Assembly (NCBI GenBank): GCA_946803715.1 | Contig: CAMPET010000058.1 | Span: 281,240 to 302,556, forward strand | Origin: Beroe ovata | Taxonomy: Eukaryota > Ctenophora > Nuda > Beroida > Beroidae | DNA length: 21,317 bases | Direction: 5' to 3' | Shown here: positions 9,891 through 18,863 of the stretch, in pieces | How the letters are laid out: each line of letters opens with the position of its first letter | Numbering within the stretch: position 1 is the first letter of the stretch | The notes under the pieces: model-generated | The model's input: only the letters and a program-made list of their open reading frames with translations | Databases searched by the model: none | Told to the model about the DNA's origin: nothing | Made by a program: the position numbers and the translations under genes

Positions 9891-10055
9891 GCTTTTCATT
9901 GCTTCCCTAGCTGAATCTAATTCAGTTTTTCTCCTAGGGTTTCTAGTTTTTCAAATAAGTTGAACGTAATAGGATATAATGGATTTACTATGACTAGAAA
10001 CATCTGACGACTGGTTCCTGTGAAATCTGGGATCGTTGCCACTTAAGGAAACCCA

Positions 10056-13000
10056 ATGAGCGAGAATGACCTTGTTGAAATCATGGCAAGGGCAAACCAG
10101 GTATGTTTCCATTCCTTTTAGCCCTGTCTGTTTATCAAGCCACATCAGTTATGATGAAATGAAATAACAGGTCATGTAACTTTTTGCTGCACATCATGGA
10201 GCAATCCAAGTTGAATTAATCAGAGTTCCAACCATATTCATCCCAAGCAATCGTCTACAAGATCTATTACAGAAAATCTCCCTCCACCCCGTCACACATG
10301 ATATTGTAATCCAGCTGATTTCCCTGGCAGGCGTGTGAGGAGGGCGATATAGACGCAGCTTTACACCTCTACTCAGAGAGTCTGAACTTTGAACCAAACA
10401 ATGCACTGGTTTATAGCAACAGAAGTGCAGCTTACTTGCTTGCTGGCGATTTCAAATCCTCGCTACAGGACGCAGAGAGTGCTATTTCACTGCAGCCAAC
10501 TTGGAGCAAAGTGGGTGATGGTATTGTAGCCACGATATGCGTTAATTAATGCGTTAATTAATTAATTAATTACCCTGTTCAATGAACGGCCATTAGACAT
10601 GTTTGTATTGGTGGACACAATATATGGCCCACTCGCCCGACTCTATTTAGATGCAAGTCTACTTCAGGGATATCTCCGGAAAGGAATTGCTCTGCAGCAC
10701 ATGAGGAATTTCGAAGGCAGCATCTCCAGTTTGGCACAGGGCTTGACATTCGAGCCAGAGAGCAAGCAGCTGCTAACTGCAGTGGTTGATACATTGATGC
10801 TCAGTCAAATGAAGGGTGAGTTCACTATGGCATGCTAGATTGTCAATGTTCATGGATCTGATAGTTGAACCGGAATCTGTACTGAGATATTTGTAACGAG
10901 CCGCGCAGTGCACTAGATAACTTTGCGAAGTCATTTCATAAAGTGTGCAATTCTTGGGGATTGCTGCCGAAAATCCACAAATTTTTTCACACATAAATTA
11001 ATGCCCTGAAGAAAATCTAAATTGTAAGGCGAGGAATGCCATACATGATCTGATTGATACAGGCTTTACCGGTTTCATCACGCACATTTCGGTTAACGCA
11101 CAATTTATCACATGTATCAATCATTTAGAGGACGGCCAGCATTTAAGATGAGCAGTGACGTAACCAGTAACCGAATCAAAGAAAGAGCTATTCCGAAAAT
11201 TCAATCTGCTTATCGAACACTAATTTTCCGACGCGTATTTGTAAGGCGCGAGTTCAATTTGCTAGAGTACGGCGCGCACAGAGCACGCGTGTTCTTGCGG
11301 GGGTGGTGTGGAAATTAGTGCAGCACCTGTAATCTAACGCTAAATGATTGTGGAATAGACGCGTGTGTGTACTGTGTTTGCTTATCCCAAGTGTAGAATT
11401 ACACTATGTCATGTGTGTAATAACTCAGTGTGTTATTACAGGAGCATTCGAGAGCACACATAAACAACTGCGGAAGATTGGATTGGCCGATAACGCATTC
11501 GTAATGCTGTCTGCGATTGGACAGGATCTGCTGTCTGTGGGACGGTTCAGGACAGCACTTTCCATCCTCAAATGTGCTGAACAGGTATCTTGACAAACCG
11601 TTACAAGATGTACTGTGTTTGTAGCGACTATAGTTAGGACATGTGGTATGAACTGGGATACGTAAGTATTGCGGTATGCAAGTTGGTGTTATCGAACACC
11701 TCGCCTCAGATCAACACAGACAATCTCCGACTGAAGGGCTCCCTGATGTCTGCCCTGGCGTCCGCATACTGGAGACTTAACAATCAGAAGTTAGCTGTCA
11801 GCTACATGGAGGAGGATCTCGAGATATGCCGGTCGCTAGGAGACGAGCAGGGAGAATGCAGGGTCATGGGTAACCTAGGTATAACCAGGATATTATAACT
11901 GCAAACAGAGCTGTTGTATAATCGTCAAGTTACCCTCTCTCTCGCTACTTCTCTCTGCGCAGGTAGTGCCCACTACTCACTGAAACAGTACGACACAGCG
12001 ATACAGTATCACAAGGACCAGCTACTGCTGGCCACAGAGCTGAAAAGTAGGAAAACAGCTGCTAGCGCTCTAGGCTGCCTCGGACACAATTACTCAGCTA
12101 TAGGCGAGTTATCACTTTCGTAATGATTGCAATCAGTGAACCCATACACTGTCGACATCAGCTAAAACATGTGTGTTGCAGGAGAGCAAGAGCAAGCGTT
12201 GGCGTGTCATGAGCAATGTGTTGCTTTAGCACAGGAGATGGATAATAGAGTTACAGAGGCTCTCGAATACGGTACTCCTTCATAAAGACATGCGATATGA
12301 CCACTCTAAATCAATGTGTGTGTCCTCATTCCCCTCGCCTCTCAGGTAACATTGGGTGCCTATATCTGGCAATGGGCCAGCATTCTCAAGCGCTGGAATA
12401 CCACGAGAAACACCTACATGTAGCACAAGAACTGGGAGATATGCTGCTACAGACCAAGGCCTATTTCAACCTGGCAGCCCTCTACCAGCAATTACAGGAT
12501 TACTCAGAGGCACTCAAGTGTTACCAGGTATACGTGTCTGTACAAACTGAGTGTTTGCAGACGTGTGTACCTACCTGGTACACTGCCACTGCAAACACTC
12601 AGTTTGTGAGTTTAACCCGTAGCGTGGGGTATGAGTGATCAGAGGTTCATAGAGACTCAGTTCCCTCCCTTGTACAGGAAATACTGACGTTTGCAGTGAA
12701 GATAAGAGACAGGGAAACTGAGATGAAGGCATATGCTGGTCTGGGAGCGTGTACACGGCACATTGGCGAGCTGAAGAGTTCCCTCAACTACTATCAGCAA
12801 AACCTGAGCATTGCTCTCAAAATACCGGACAGGAGAGCAGCGAGCAAAGCATATTGCTGCATTGGTGAGTGGTGTGATGGTTGCTAGGTGATCATTGAGT
12901 GGTTGCTAGGTGATCATTGAGTGGTTGCTAGGTGATCATTGAGTGGTTGCTAGGTGATCATTGAGCGGTTGCTAACTTAGCAACGCTAGTGTTGGTGATG

Positions 13001-16000
13001 CGTATCACTTGCTAGGCAATGTGAATCAGTCACTGGGGTGTCTGGAGGACGCACTGCAAGCGCACAAGTGCCACCTGATTAAGGTGCTTGAGCTGAGAGA
13101 CAGGGTGGCCGAGGGGAGGGCTTATGGTAACCTTGGTAACGTGCACTGCGCTATGGGACACTACACACGTGCAGTTAAACTACACGAGCAGGTGAATTCC
13201 CCACACCTCCTGACTACCCACACCTCCTGAATACCCACACCTCCTGAATACCAATCACCTCCATCCACTATCGCCACTGTCCCAGTCTCTCCAGCGTCAC
13301 CCAATACACCCCCCATATATGGCAATATAATCCCCCCTATTCCCTGACCCCATATGCCCGGGTCTCAGCCCCCTCTGCCCCACCTACCATCAGTTGCTAT
13401 TCCAGGCACTGTCTATAGCTGTTGAAGAGGGTGACACTCTCAGTCAAGCGTCAACCAATGGCAATCTGGGGATCGCATATCAAGGACTGGGCGAGCTGGA
13501 CAAGGCTATCTACCATCTCGACTCCCACTTGACCATTGCAAGAGAGCTGCAAAATGAGGAGGCGCAGATCAAAGCGTTGTCGAACCTGGGCAATTTCCAT
13601 GCGAATAAGCGCGACTTCGATACTGCTCATGATCTACTGCAGGAGCAGCTGGACATCTGTAAAAACAGAGGTTTGAAATTGAATGTGAGACGGCCCACTG
13701 AGGTCTCATTTGAGCTACTTGGCAGTCGGGGGACCATGTCAGCGTGTTTATCCCCCTCACCCCCTCACAGGTGACATTGAGGGGGAGAGTAAATCTCTGA
13801 TGAGCACTGCAGTGCTCTACAAGCTGGAGGGGAAGATGGAACTTGCTGTGAAGTACGCTCAGGATGCTGTTTCCGTGGCAACCAAAACTCCCAAACTCCT
13901 CATCAAGAACTTGGTCTCTCTAGCGAAGATTTACACACTGAAAGGTACTTGTTAACCAAGTGCCATCGGGCCATCCATCCATATTACCTCCCACATCACC
14001 AGCCACATCACCAGCCACATCACCAGCCCCTGCTACAGTGCAACATAGGCAGCTCATCAACTCGCGGGGTACAGATCGCCAACTCGTGTGGTACTAATAC
14101 TATTTGGAATGTGCCAAATCTTTTAAAAACCCTTCTATACGCGTACCGCTTGCTCCCCTAGCGGTCACACATTGCGACACATGCACACTCGCTCAGACTG
14201 ACACTCGCAGGCGAGTTGAGCACTGCGCGGCGCACACTGGAGCGCGCGCTCAACACACTCACCAATGAGCAGCATGGCAGTTACCATAGCGACGGTCAGC
14301 ATTGTGAGGTGTTGAGTGAGTTAGGGGACGCGAATCTGAGATGCGGCTACATTCAGCAAGCTATATCCCTCTTCACAGAACTCTCCGACTTGGCTCAAGA
14401 GCAGCAACTACCGCTTTATGAGAGTAAGTGACAGTGATTTCACTTTAGTCTGACCCTGATTAAGTGAAAATCGTGATGTGACGGTGATTCACATGAACCC
14501 CCTCTATTCACATGAACCCCCTCTACTCACATGAACCCCCTCTTCTCCCCACAGTGAAATCCGTAGCAGGTCAGGGTAGAGTCAGTTTGGCGTGTGGTCA
14601 CTTCCCCCGTGCTAAAGATCATCTGGAAGCTGCCATCTCCCTGTGCAGAGACCACTCGCTTCGCAAGGAGGAGATAACTCAACAAGTGTGTCTGAGTCGT
14701 GTGTTGTGTGCGCTGGGGGAGTATGAGGACGCTCACTCGATCCTGGAGTCTGCTCGGGAGCTGGTTCAGAGCCGGGAGCACCCATCACAGGAACACAAGA
14801 CTCTGGAGGCTGAGGTATCAGCAGGGCTGGGTGCACTGAGCCTAGCCAAGGGTGATGTGAGTGATGCTCTGCATTACTACCAGACTCAGACTCAGCTCCT
14901 ATTGGGAGAAGAACAGGCAAGGGAAAATGTGCACGTGGTGAAATGTTATTGGTTGTTGGGAGACAGACAACGAGCTCATAAGTTGCTCGACACTTTAGAC
15001 CCAGCCAATCAGAGGCCGGAATACTTGGAAACACGTGCGTTGCTATGTCGGAATGTGGGCCGTTTCCAGGACGAAATACATAATCACGAGTTGAGAATAG
15101 ACTTAGCCAGGAGGGACAGTGACAGGGTATCAGAGATGCGCGCTCTCTGTGATTCGGCGGATGCATACTTGTTGGAGGGTCACTGTGACCAGGCACTACT
15201 TCACTTCGACCAAGCTCTGCTCATATCTCGTGATATTTTGCACGTGCAGGGGGAATGCGCGGCGTTGGTTGGGTTAGCAGAATGTTATTTCCACATGTCA
15301 GAGTATGACACGTGTCTGAACAGGTGTCTGGATGTGGAGGAGCGGTGTCAAGGGAAGAGCAGCTCTGTGGAGACCATGTGTAAAATGCACGTGCTGCGCG
15401 CACGTGCACATCTTGCTCAGGGAGATGCTGAGTCCTGTGTGAAACATGCTCGAATCTGTACCGAACACGCATGCCATCATCCTATTCTACTGGCGACATC
15501 AACTGCAATCCTAGGACAAGGACTGCTAATGTTGGGGGACAAAGTAGCAGCTAGGGAGTCCATTCTCTCGTCCTGCTCCCAATTCGAGATACTGCTCCTT
15601 CAGAAAAACCTCGACTTTGTTTACGAGGGAGTGAGTGGTGTGCAGGAGTCGTCCTACACTCTGCTCATGGATCTGGAACGGGAAAAGCTGTGGGTTCAGG
15701 AGCGGTGGTTGAGGTGGGAACGGGCAAGGTATGTGTCATTGACCACGCCCTTTCCTGCTCATAATACCCTGGATTTGGCGGACGTTGCCACTGTCTTAGG
15801 ACAGAAGGGATCTTGTGTGGTTCTCAGAGTTGACAACGCTGTGCTTCACTCCTGGATAATACGAGGATCAGAGAAATATGTAAGAAATCTCATGCTAAAA
15901 TCTCAACATATATTCCTCGATTTCATTTGACTTCCCCTCTGGGAAACTGATAGTGAAAATTGATTGTGTCATCCCCTGCAGGGCGGCTCACAACCAGTAG

Positions 16001-17440
16001 TGGAGTACACTCGACGGGAAATCTCGGACACCTGCGATCTTCTCTCCTCAGCTGACGTCGGGCAAGTCCTGTTTGGCGGTGTTCTGGATGGCGACACCTC
16101 CACAGTGGTGTATGTCGTGGTGTCTGAGGAGGTGGTGTCCCGGAGTCTTGTGGACTATTTCAATCTCCATGCTGACACCTACTTTGCTCTGTGGTAAGTA
16201 TTATTAGTGTTTCTCCAGTGTGAGTGAATCACTGATACACTGAAACATGAATGTCGAATGAATACAATATCATACGAGGTCCAAAATGCACTCTCAGATC
16301 CTGATTTCTTGACACATCCATTTCAGTGGATGTTTGGACGATCTCAGCAAATACACTAAAGATAGGACTGAGCCAGTCCGGAGTCTGACACCCACTGTAT
16401 TCCGCGGTTCCCATGGAAACCCACTCCGCAATCTCAGTGACGTCACCGCGAACACAACTGTGACGTCACCAGGTGGTATTCCCCGCTCTCACATGTGCCA
16501 CATCTCCGCTGAGAGTCTCACTTTCTCTGAGTGGACTGATCCCAGCGTGTTTGTGGGCGATGTATCGTGCGAGGTTGTGTTTGTATACAACACCGGGTGC
16601 GCCCCATTTGAACACCTCAATAGGGTGTGCCTGAGTCTGCTATCGAGGGTACGGTGCGTTATCCTGTGTACTGAGGCCGGTGTGCCACGTGACTGGGTGG
16701 AGCACACCCACATGCTCCTCAGAGAGGGACTTTCCGTGTTCCAGAGTGTGGCTGGGTCTGCACACCTCCTCCCAGATGCTGTGGTGTGCTACGGGTGCGA
16801 CTGGTTACCACGGCAACCTAGTCACGTTGCTGGGGTGACACTCATGTTGCGCTCTGCAGCTGATGCCATGACGGGAAGCGTGCTGCGCGCTACACTCGAC
16901 ATTCTGGACAAGATGGAGACAGGATTCAACAGGCAGGGCCCCCTCACTGTCCAGTATGAAGTTCTGGAGCACATCCTAGGGTGGAGGGAGGTGGTCTGGA
17001 GTCTAGGAGGTGAGGTGAGGGGTGACACTGTGACAATGGGAGCTGTAGAGGAGAGGGTGACTAAGGAGGAGGTGAGGACTCTCATCACCTCACTGCTGGA
17101 TTGTGGTGAGCAGGTGTCCGAGAGGATAGGTTCCCTCCTCAGGGAAACTCCGCCCCCTGACATGGAGCCGCTCGTCACCGTGTTGGAGCTCTATCTCGAG
17201 ACGGAGGAGTCGCCACTCCCATTCCCCGGGGATAGTCCCCACCTCGATATCCTTGCTGTCCTGGGACTCTACTCCACGGGTGAGACGGTGGGAGGCAATG
17301 CCCTGCTTCGTGTAGAACGAGATGCTTCACTACTGAGACTGGAGGCGGCTCTCTTCGCTCTGAAAACTCTCTTCCAGATAGGTGCAGCGGAGTATCCCTA
17401 TTATTGCAGCCATGACGACGTGGAGCCCATAGAGATCTGA
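10056..17440 (+). CDS. TTC28-like: TTC28-like TPR protein with a degenerate CHAT domain
   Basis: Sixteen exons: 10056-10100, 10331-10510, 10668-10815, 11442-11584, 11710-11878, 11963-12103, 12182-12271, 12346-12527, 12678-12864, 13016-13191, 13406-13670, 13771-13944, 14211-14423, 14555-15879, 15982-16193, 16327-17440; 4,764 nt, 1,587 aa, all phases consistent. Residues 1-124 form a three-TPR cap (YSNRSAAYLLAGDF, WSKGYLRKGIALQ) as in TTC28; about 160-1080 are TTC28-type TPRs spaced about 40 residues (NLGNVHCAMGHYTRAVKLHEQ and similar); about 1100-1370 are CHAT-like; the tail keeps two TTC28-like globular repeats (LGWREVVWSLGGEV, LDILAVLGLY). The CHAT His and Cys positions appear replaced (CHISAE; VYNTG), suggesting a pseudo-protease scaffold. 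Human TTC28 is about 2,480 aa; this protein has fewer TPRs and no long disordered tail. TTC28 is linked to the midbody and cytokinesis, so a scaffold role is inferred. The start is supported by the match, not by transcript data; intron 6 is GC-AG. Confidence 0.92.
10816..11441 (+). other. Intron 3 of the TTC28-like gene (626 bases), no embedded gene seen
   Basis: This is the longest intron of the gene, bounded by AAGG|GTGAGT and TTACAG|GAGC. It contains an 11-bp inverted repeat (TGATTGATACA near 11053 and its complement near 11115). A 68-codon frame at 11112-11318 has no splice-bounded or family support and is treated as chance. Confidence 0.7.
12104..12181 (+). other. GC-AG intron (intron 6 of the TTC28-like gene)
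   Basis: The exon end ATAG is followed by GCGAGT, a GC donor otherwise close to consensus, and the acceptor is TTGCAG. Splicing here joins ...SAIG to EQEQALACHEQ in frame and restores an uninterrupted TPR. The nearby GT at 12107 would shift frame and hit a stop within a few codons, so the GC donor is the better reading. Confidence 0.8.
12879..12974. repeat. 22-bp minisatellite in intron 9 of the TTC28-like gene
   Basis: Four near-perfect copies of a 22-bp unit starting GGTTGCTAGGTGATCATTGA begin at 12879, 12901, 12923 and 12945, followed by a partial copy at 12967. It lies wholly inside the intron at 12865-13015, between two TPR exons. Confidence 0.95.
13199..13252. repeat. 17-bp tandem repeat in intron 10 of the TTC28-like gene
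   Basis: About three copies of a unit containing CCCACACCTCCTGA, with the variable tail CTA or ATA, start right after the splice donor at 13192. The rest of the intron is C-rich. Confidence 0.85.
13992..14029. repeat. 12-bp tandem repeat in intron 12 of the TTC28-like gene
   Basis: Three copies of CACATCACCAGC follow one another inside the intron at 13945-14210. The repeat is read as codons by a spurious histidine/proline-rich frame. Confidence 0.9.
14489..14545. repeat. 19-bp tandem repeat in intron 13 of the TTC28-like gene
   Basis: Three copies of a unit TCACATGAACCCCCTCTAT, varying in the last bases, run up to the pyrimidine tract and acceptor CCCCACAG at 14554. The third copy itself contributes to the acceptor's polypyrimidine tract. 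Confidence 0.9.
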
Positions 17441-17473
17441 TCACAAGATCACATGACCACGGGATATCAGGAG

Positions 17474-17479
17474 AATAAA
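17474..17479 (+). terminator. Poly(A) signal AATAAA of the TTC28-like gene
   Basis: A canonical AATAAA starts 33 bases after the TGA stop (17438-17440). It implies a very short 3' UTR for the TTC28-like transcript. Confidence 0.75.
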
Positions 17480-17536
17480 CCCTCCGTTATATTATCAGCC
17501 GCCATGCAGCTGGAACCTCAATGTAAAACCCGCCAA

Positions 17537-17600
17537 AGGCAATGTAGCTCAGTAGCTGTAGAACTAAAACAGTAAAACCTCAATTTCAAACCTGTCTTTG
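17537..17600 (+). other. tRNA-like relic or SINE head (weak)
   Basis: GTAGCTCAGTAGC (17544-17556) resembles a tRNA A-box, and ATTTCAAACCTG (17583-17594) resembles a B-box at about the right distance. The stems do not pair well, so this is not a functional tRNA. A decayed tRNA-derived SINE or coincidence is likely. Confidence 0.2.
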
Positions 17601-17920
17601 ACATTCAGAAGTGAAACTGAATGCTCATGCTTAGAATTAGATTATGATAGCGTTCGCCGGTACACGGTATTGTGTTTATCATGCCACTGCCAAACCTGAG
17701 GTTTACGATAGCTCATAGCATAGCGTGATCGATCATATGCATAGTTCATAGATGCAATGTTAAATTGTTTTAATTGTTATATCTCAATCTGGCAATCTGT
17801 CCAGTAAACTTATGACTTAGGGATTGTAGGATACTCCCTACCAGTACCCTCACTCCCTTGCGCGCGCGGCGCGGCCACTGTTCTTAACTGTTCTACTCAG
17901 TGAACTGAGAAGTCGCGTCG

Positions 17921-18060
17921 TTGTCAGATGTTACCTGACCTGTTTCTCGCGCGAGCGCGCCTTCATCGCGCCTTCATCGATGTTTCGGCCGCGGCCTTCG
18001 ATGAAGGCGCGCGCGCCGCGCGCGAGAAACTGAGGTCCGGTCAGATAAAATCTGACAAAG
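17921..18060. repeat. GC-rich foldback element (nested inverted repeats, ~140 bp)
   Basis: Outer arms TTGTCAGATGTTACCTGACC (17921-17940) and its near-complement at 18039-18058; middle arms TTTCTCGCGCG (17943-17953) and CGCGCGAGAAA (18019-18029); inner arms GCGCCTTCATCGA (17968-17980) and TCGATGAAGGCGC (17998-18010) around a GGCCGCGGCC centre. The nested order gives one long imperfect hairpin, as in MITE or foldback elements. Its outer motif recurs near 8842. Confidence 0.8.
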
Positions 18061-18062
18061 AA

Positions 18063-18110
18063 GTCGTAGAACTGAAAAGTCGAAGAACTGAAAAGTCGTA
18101 GAACTGAAAA
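18063..18110. repeat. 16-bp tandem repeat next to the foldback element
   Basis: Three copies of GTCGTAGAACTGAAAA (one with a single change) and a broken fourth follow the foldback directly. A second small array of three GAAATTCT-led 12-bp units lies at 18190-18225, after the perfect hairpin. Confidence 0.95.
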
Positions 18111-18137
18111 GTCGTGGAAAACCACGGAGACGCGCAG

Positions 18138-18190
18138 CGCGCGCGGAGTATTTGGGTCACGCAGCGCGTGACCCAAATACTCCGCGCGCG
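18138..18190. repeat. Perfect hairpin: 25-bp arms, 3-base loop
   Basis: The left arm, 18138-18162 (beginning CGCGCGCGGAGTATTTGG), is the exact complement of 18166-18190, with AGC between. A perfect arm of this length indicates recent origin or conversion. It sits between two short tandem arrays and about 80 bases from the larger foldback. Confidence 0.97.
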
Positions 18191-18863
18191 AAATTCTCGA
18201 CGAAATTCTCAACGAAATTCTGATCTCGACCGTGACAGGGGTTGTCATAATATATTTTCGTCCTCTGCTTGACTGCTTCCCTCTGCTAGGGCCGAGATAC
18301 AGAGGTCTGCAGATAAGGGGCATAAATCTGTACTGTATTTATTTACCTTACACAAAGCCTGTGTTGGCTGCTTGTTTTCTATGTTGAATTCACATTATTG
18401 GATGTTAAGTTCTTTGATTGTGTGTATGATTGTAGTACCTATCAAATTGTTTTTAATCATTATTGAAAACAATTATGTGGAAATTTCAAACTTCATAAAT
18501 TATTGATATTGATAGGTGAACAAATAAGGAAACTTCAGAAATCATCTCTAAAGAGTGTCATGACAAATATAAATCATTTTATTGGTGGAAAGCTTTTTTT
18601 AGGTGGCATCTATGTTACTTCTTCATCTTTGGTTTTGATTGCTACTGATCTGGAGTTTTGCAGTATTCACCATCTATCTGATAGATACCTGATTTTCATA
18701 ATGATGCATGTACATTTCTAAGCCTTAAATGAATCTTTCAAGATCCACATCTTATTACTGTATTGTAGATCAGGCTATCTACATGAATTACAGCATTTAA
18801 TTAATTAAAGAATTGTCATCATGCAGGAATGTTGGTTAGAGATGCCAGAAAACCAGCGCCAGG

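Larger units (their letters stand above)
9242..10055. other. Upstream region of the TTC28-like gene, mostly low complexity
   Basis: No gene is seen. The stretch holds GT-rich simple sequence (9480-9890) and then about 165 bases of ordinary AT-rich DNA before the presumed start codon at 10056. Promoter elements for the TTC28-like gene are not recognisable by eye. Confidence 0.5.
17441..18863. other. Intergenic region between the TTC28-like and CRTC genes
   Basis: It holds the TTC28-like poly(A) signal, a weak tRNA-like segment, a GC-rich zone with inverted repeats (17860-18230) and then AT-rich DNA. The last 28 bases before the CRTC start follow a CATGCAG that could be the acceptor of a 5'-UTR intron. 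A 72-codon frame at 18503-18721 lacks any support. Confidence 0.6.

Noticed and set aside
12104-12112. GT donor at 12107 in the TTC28-like gene
   Set aside because: It gives a frame that stops within about a dozen codons of the next exon; the GC donor keeps the TPR.
12879-12974. CRISPR-like array
   Set aside because: The units are contiguous with no unique spacers, and the array lies inside a eukaryotic intron.
14612-15196. 194-codon minus-strand frame
   Set aside because: It lies antisense to exon 14 of the TTC28-like gene, with no domain and no splice context; it is a shadow of the real coding strand.
16822-17178. 118-codon minus-strand frame
   Set aside because: It lies antisense to the last TTC28-like exon; it is serine/threonine-rich shadow sequence.
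17931-18323. 130-codon minus-strand frame
   Set aside because: It runs through the foldback, the tandem 16-bp units and the perfect hairpin; its repeated peptide phrases simply translate the repeats.
18503-18721. 72-codon plus-strand frame before CRTC
   Set aside because: No recognisable domain and not joinable in frame to the CRTC start, which has an in-frame stop upstream.
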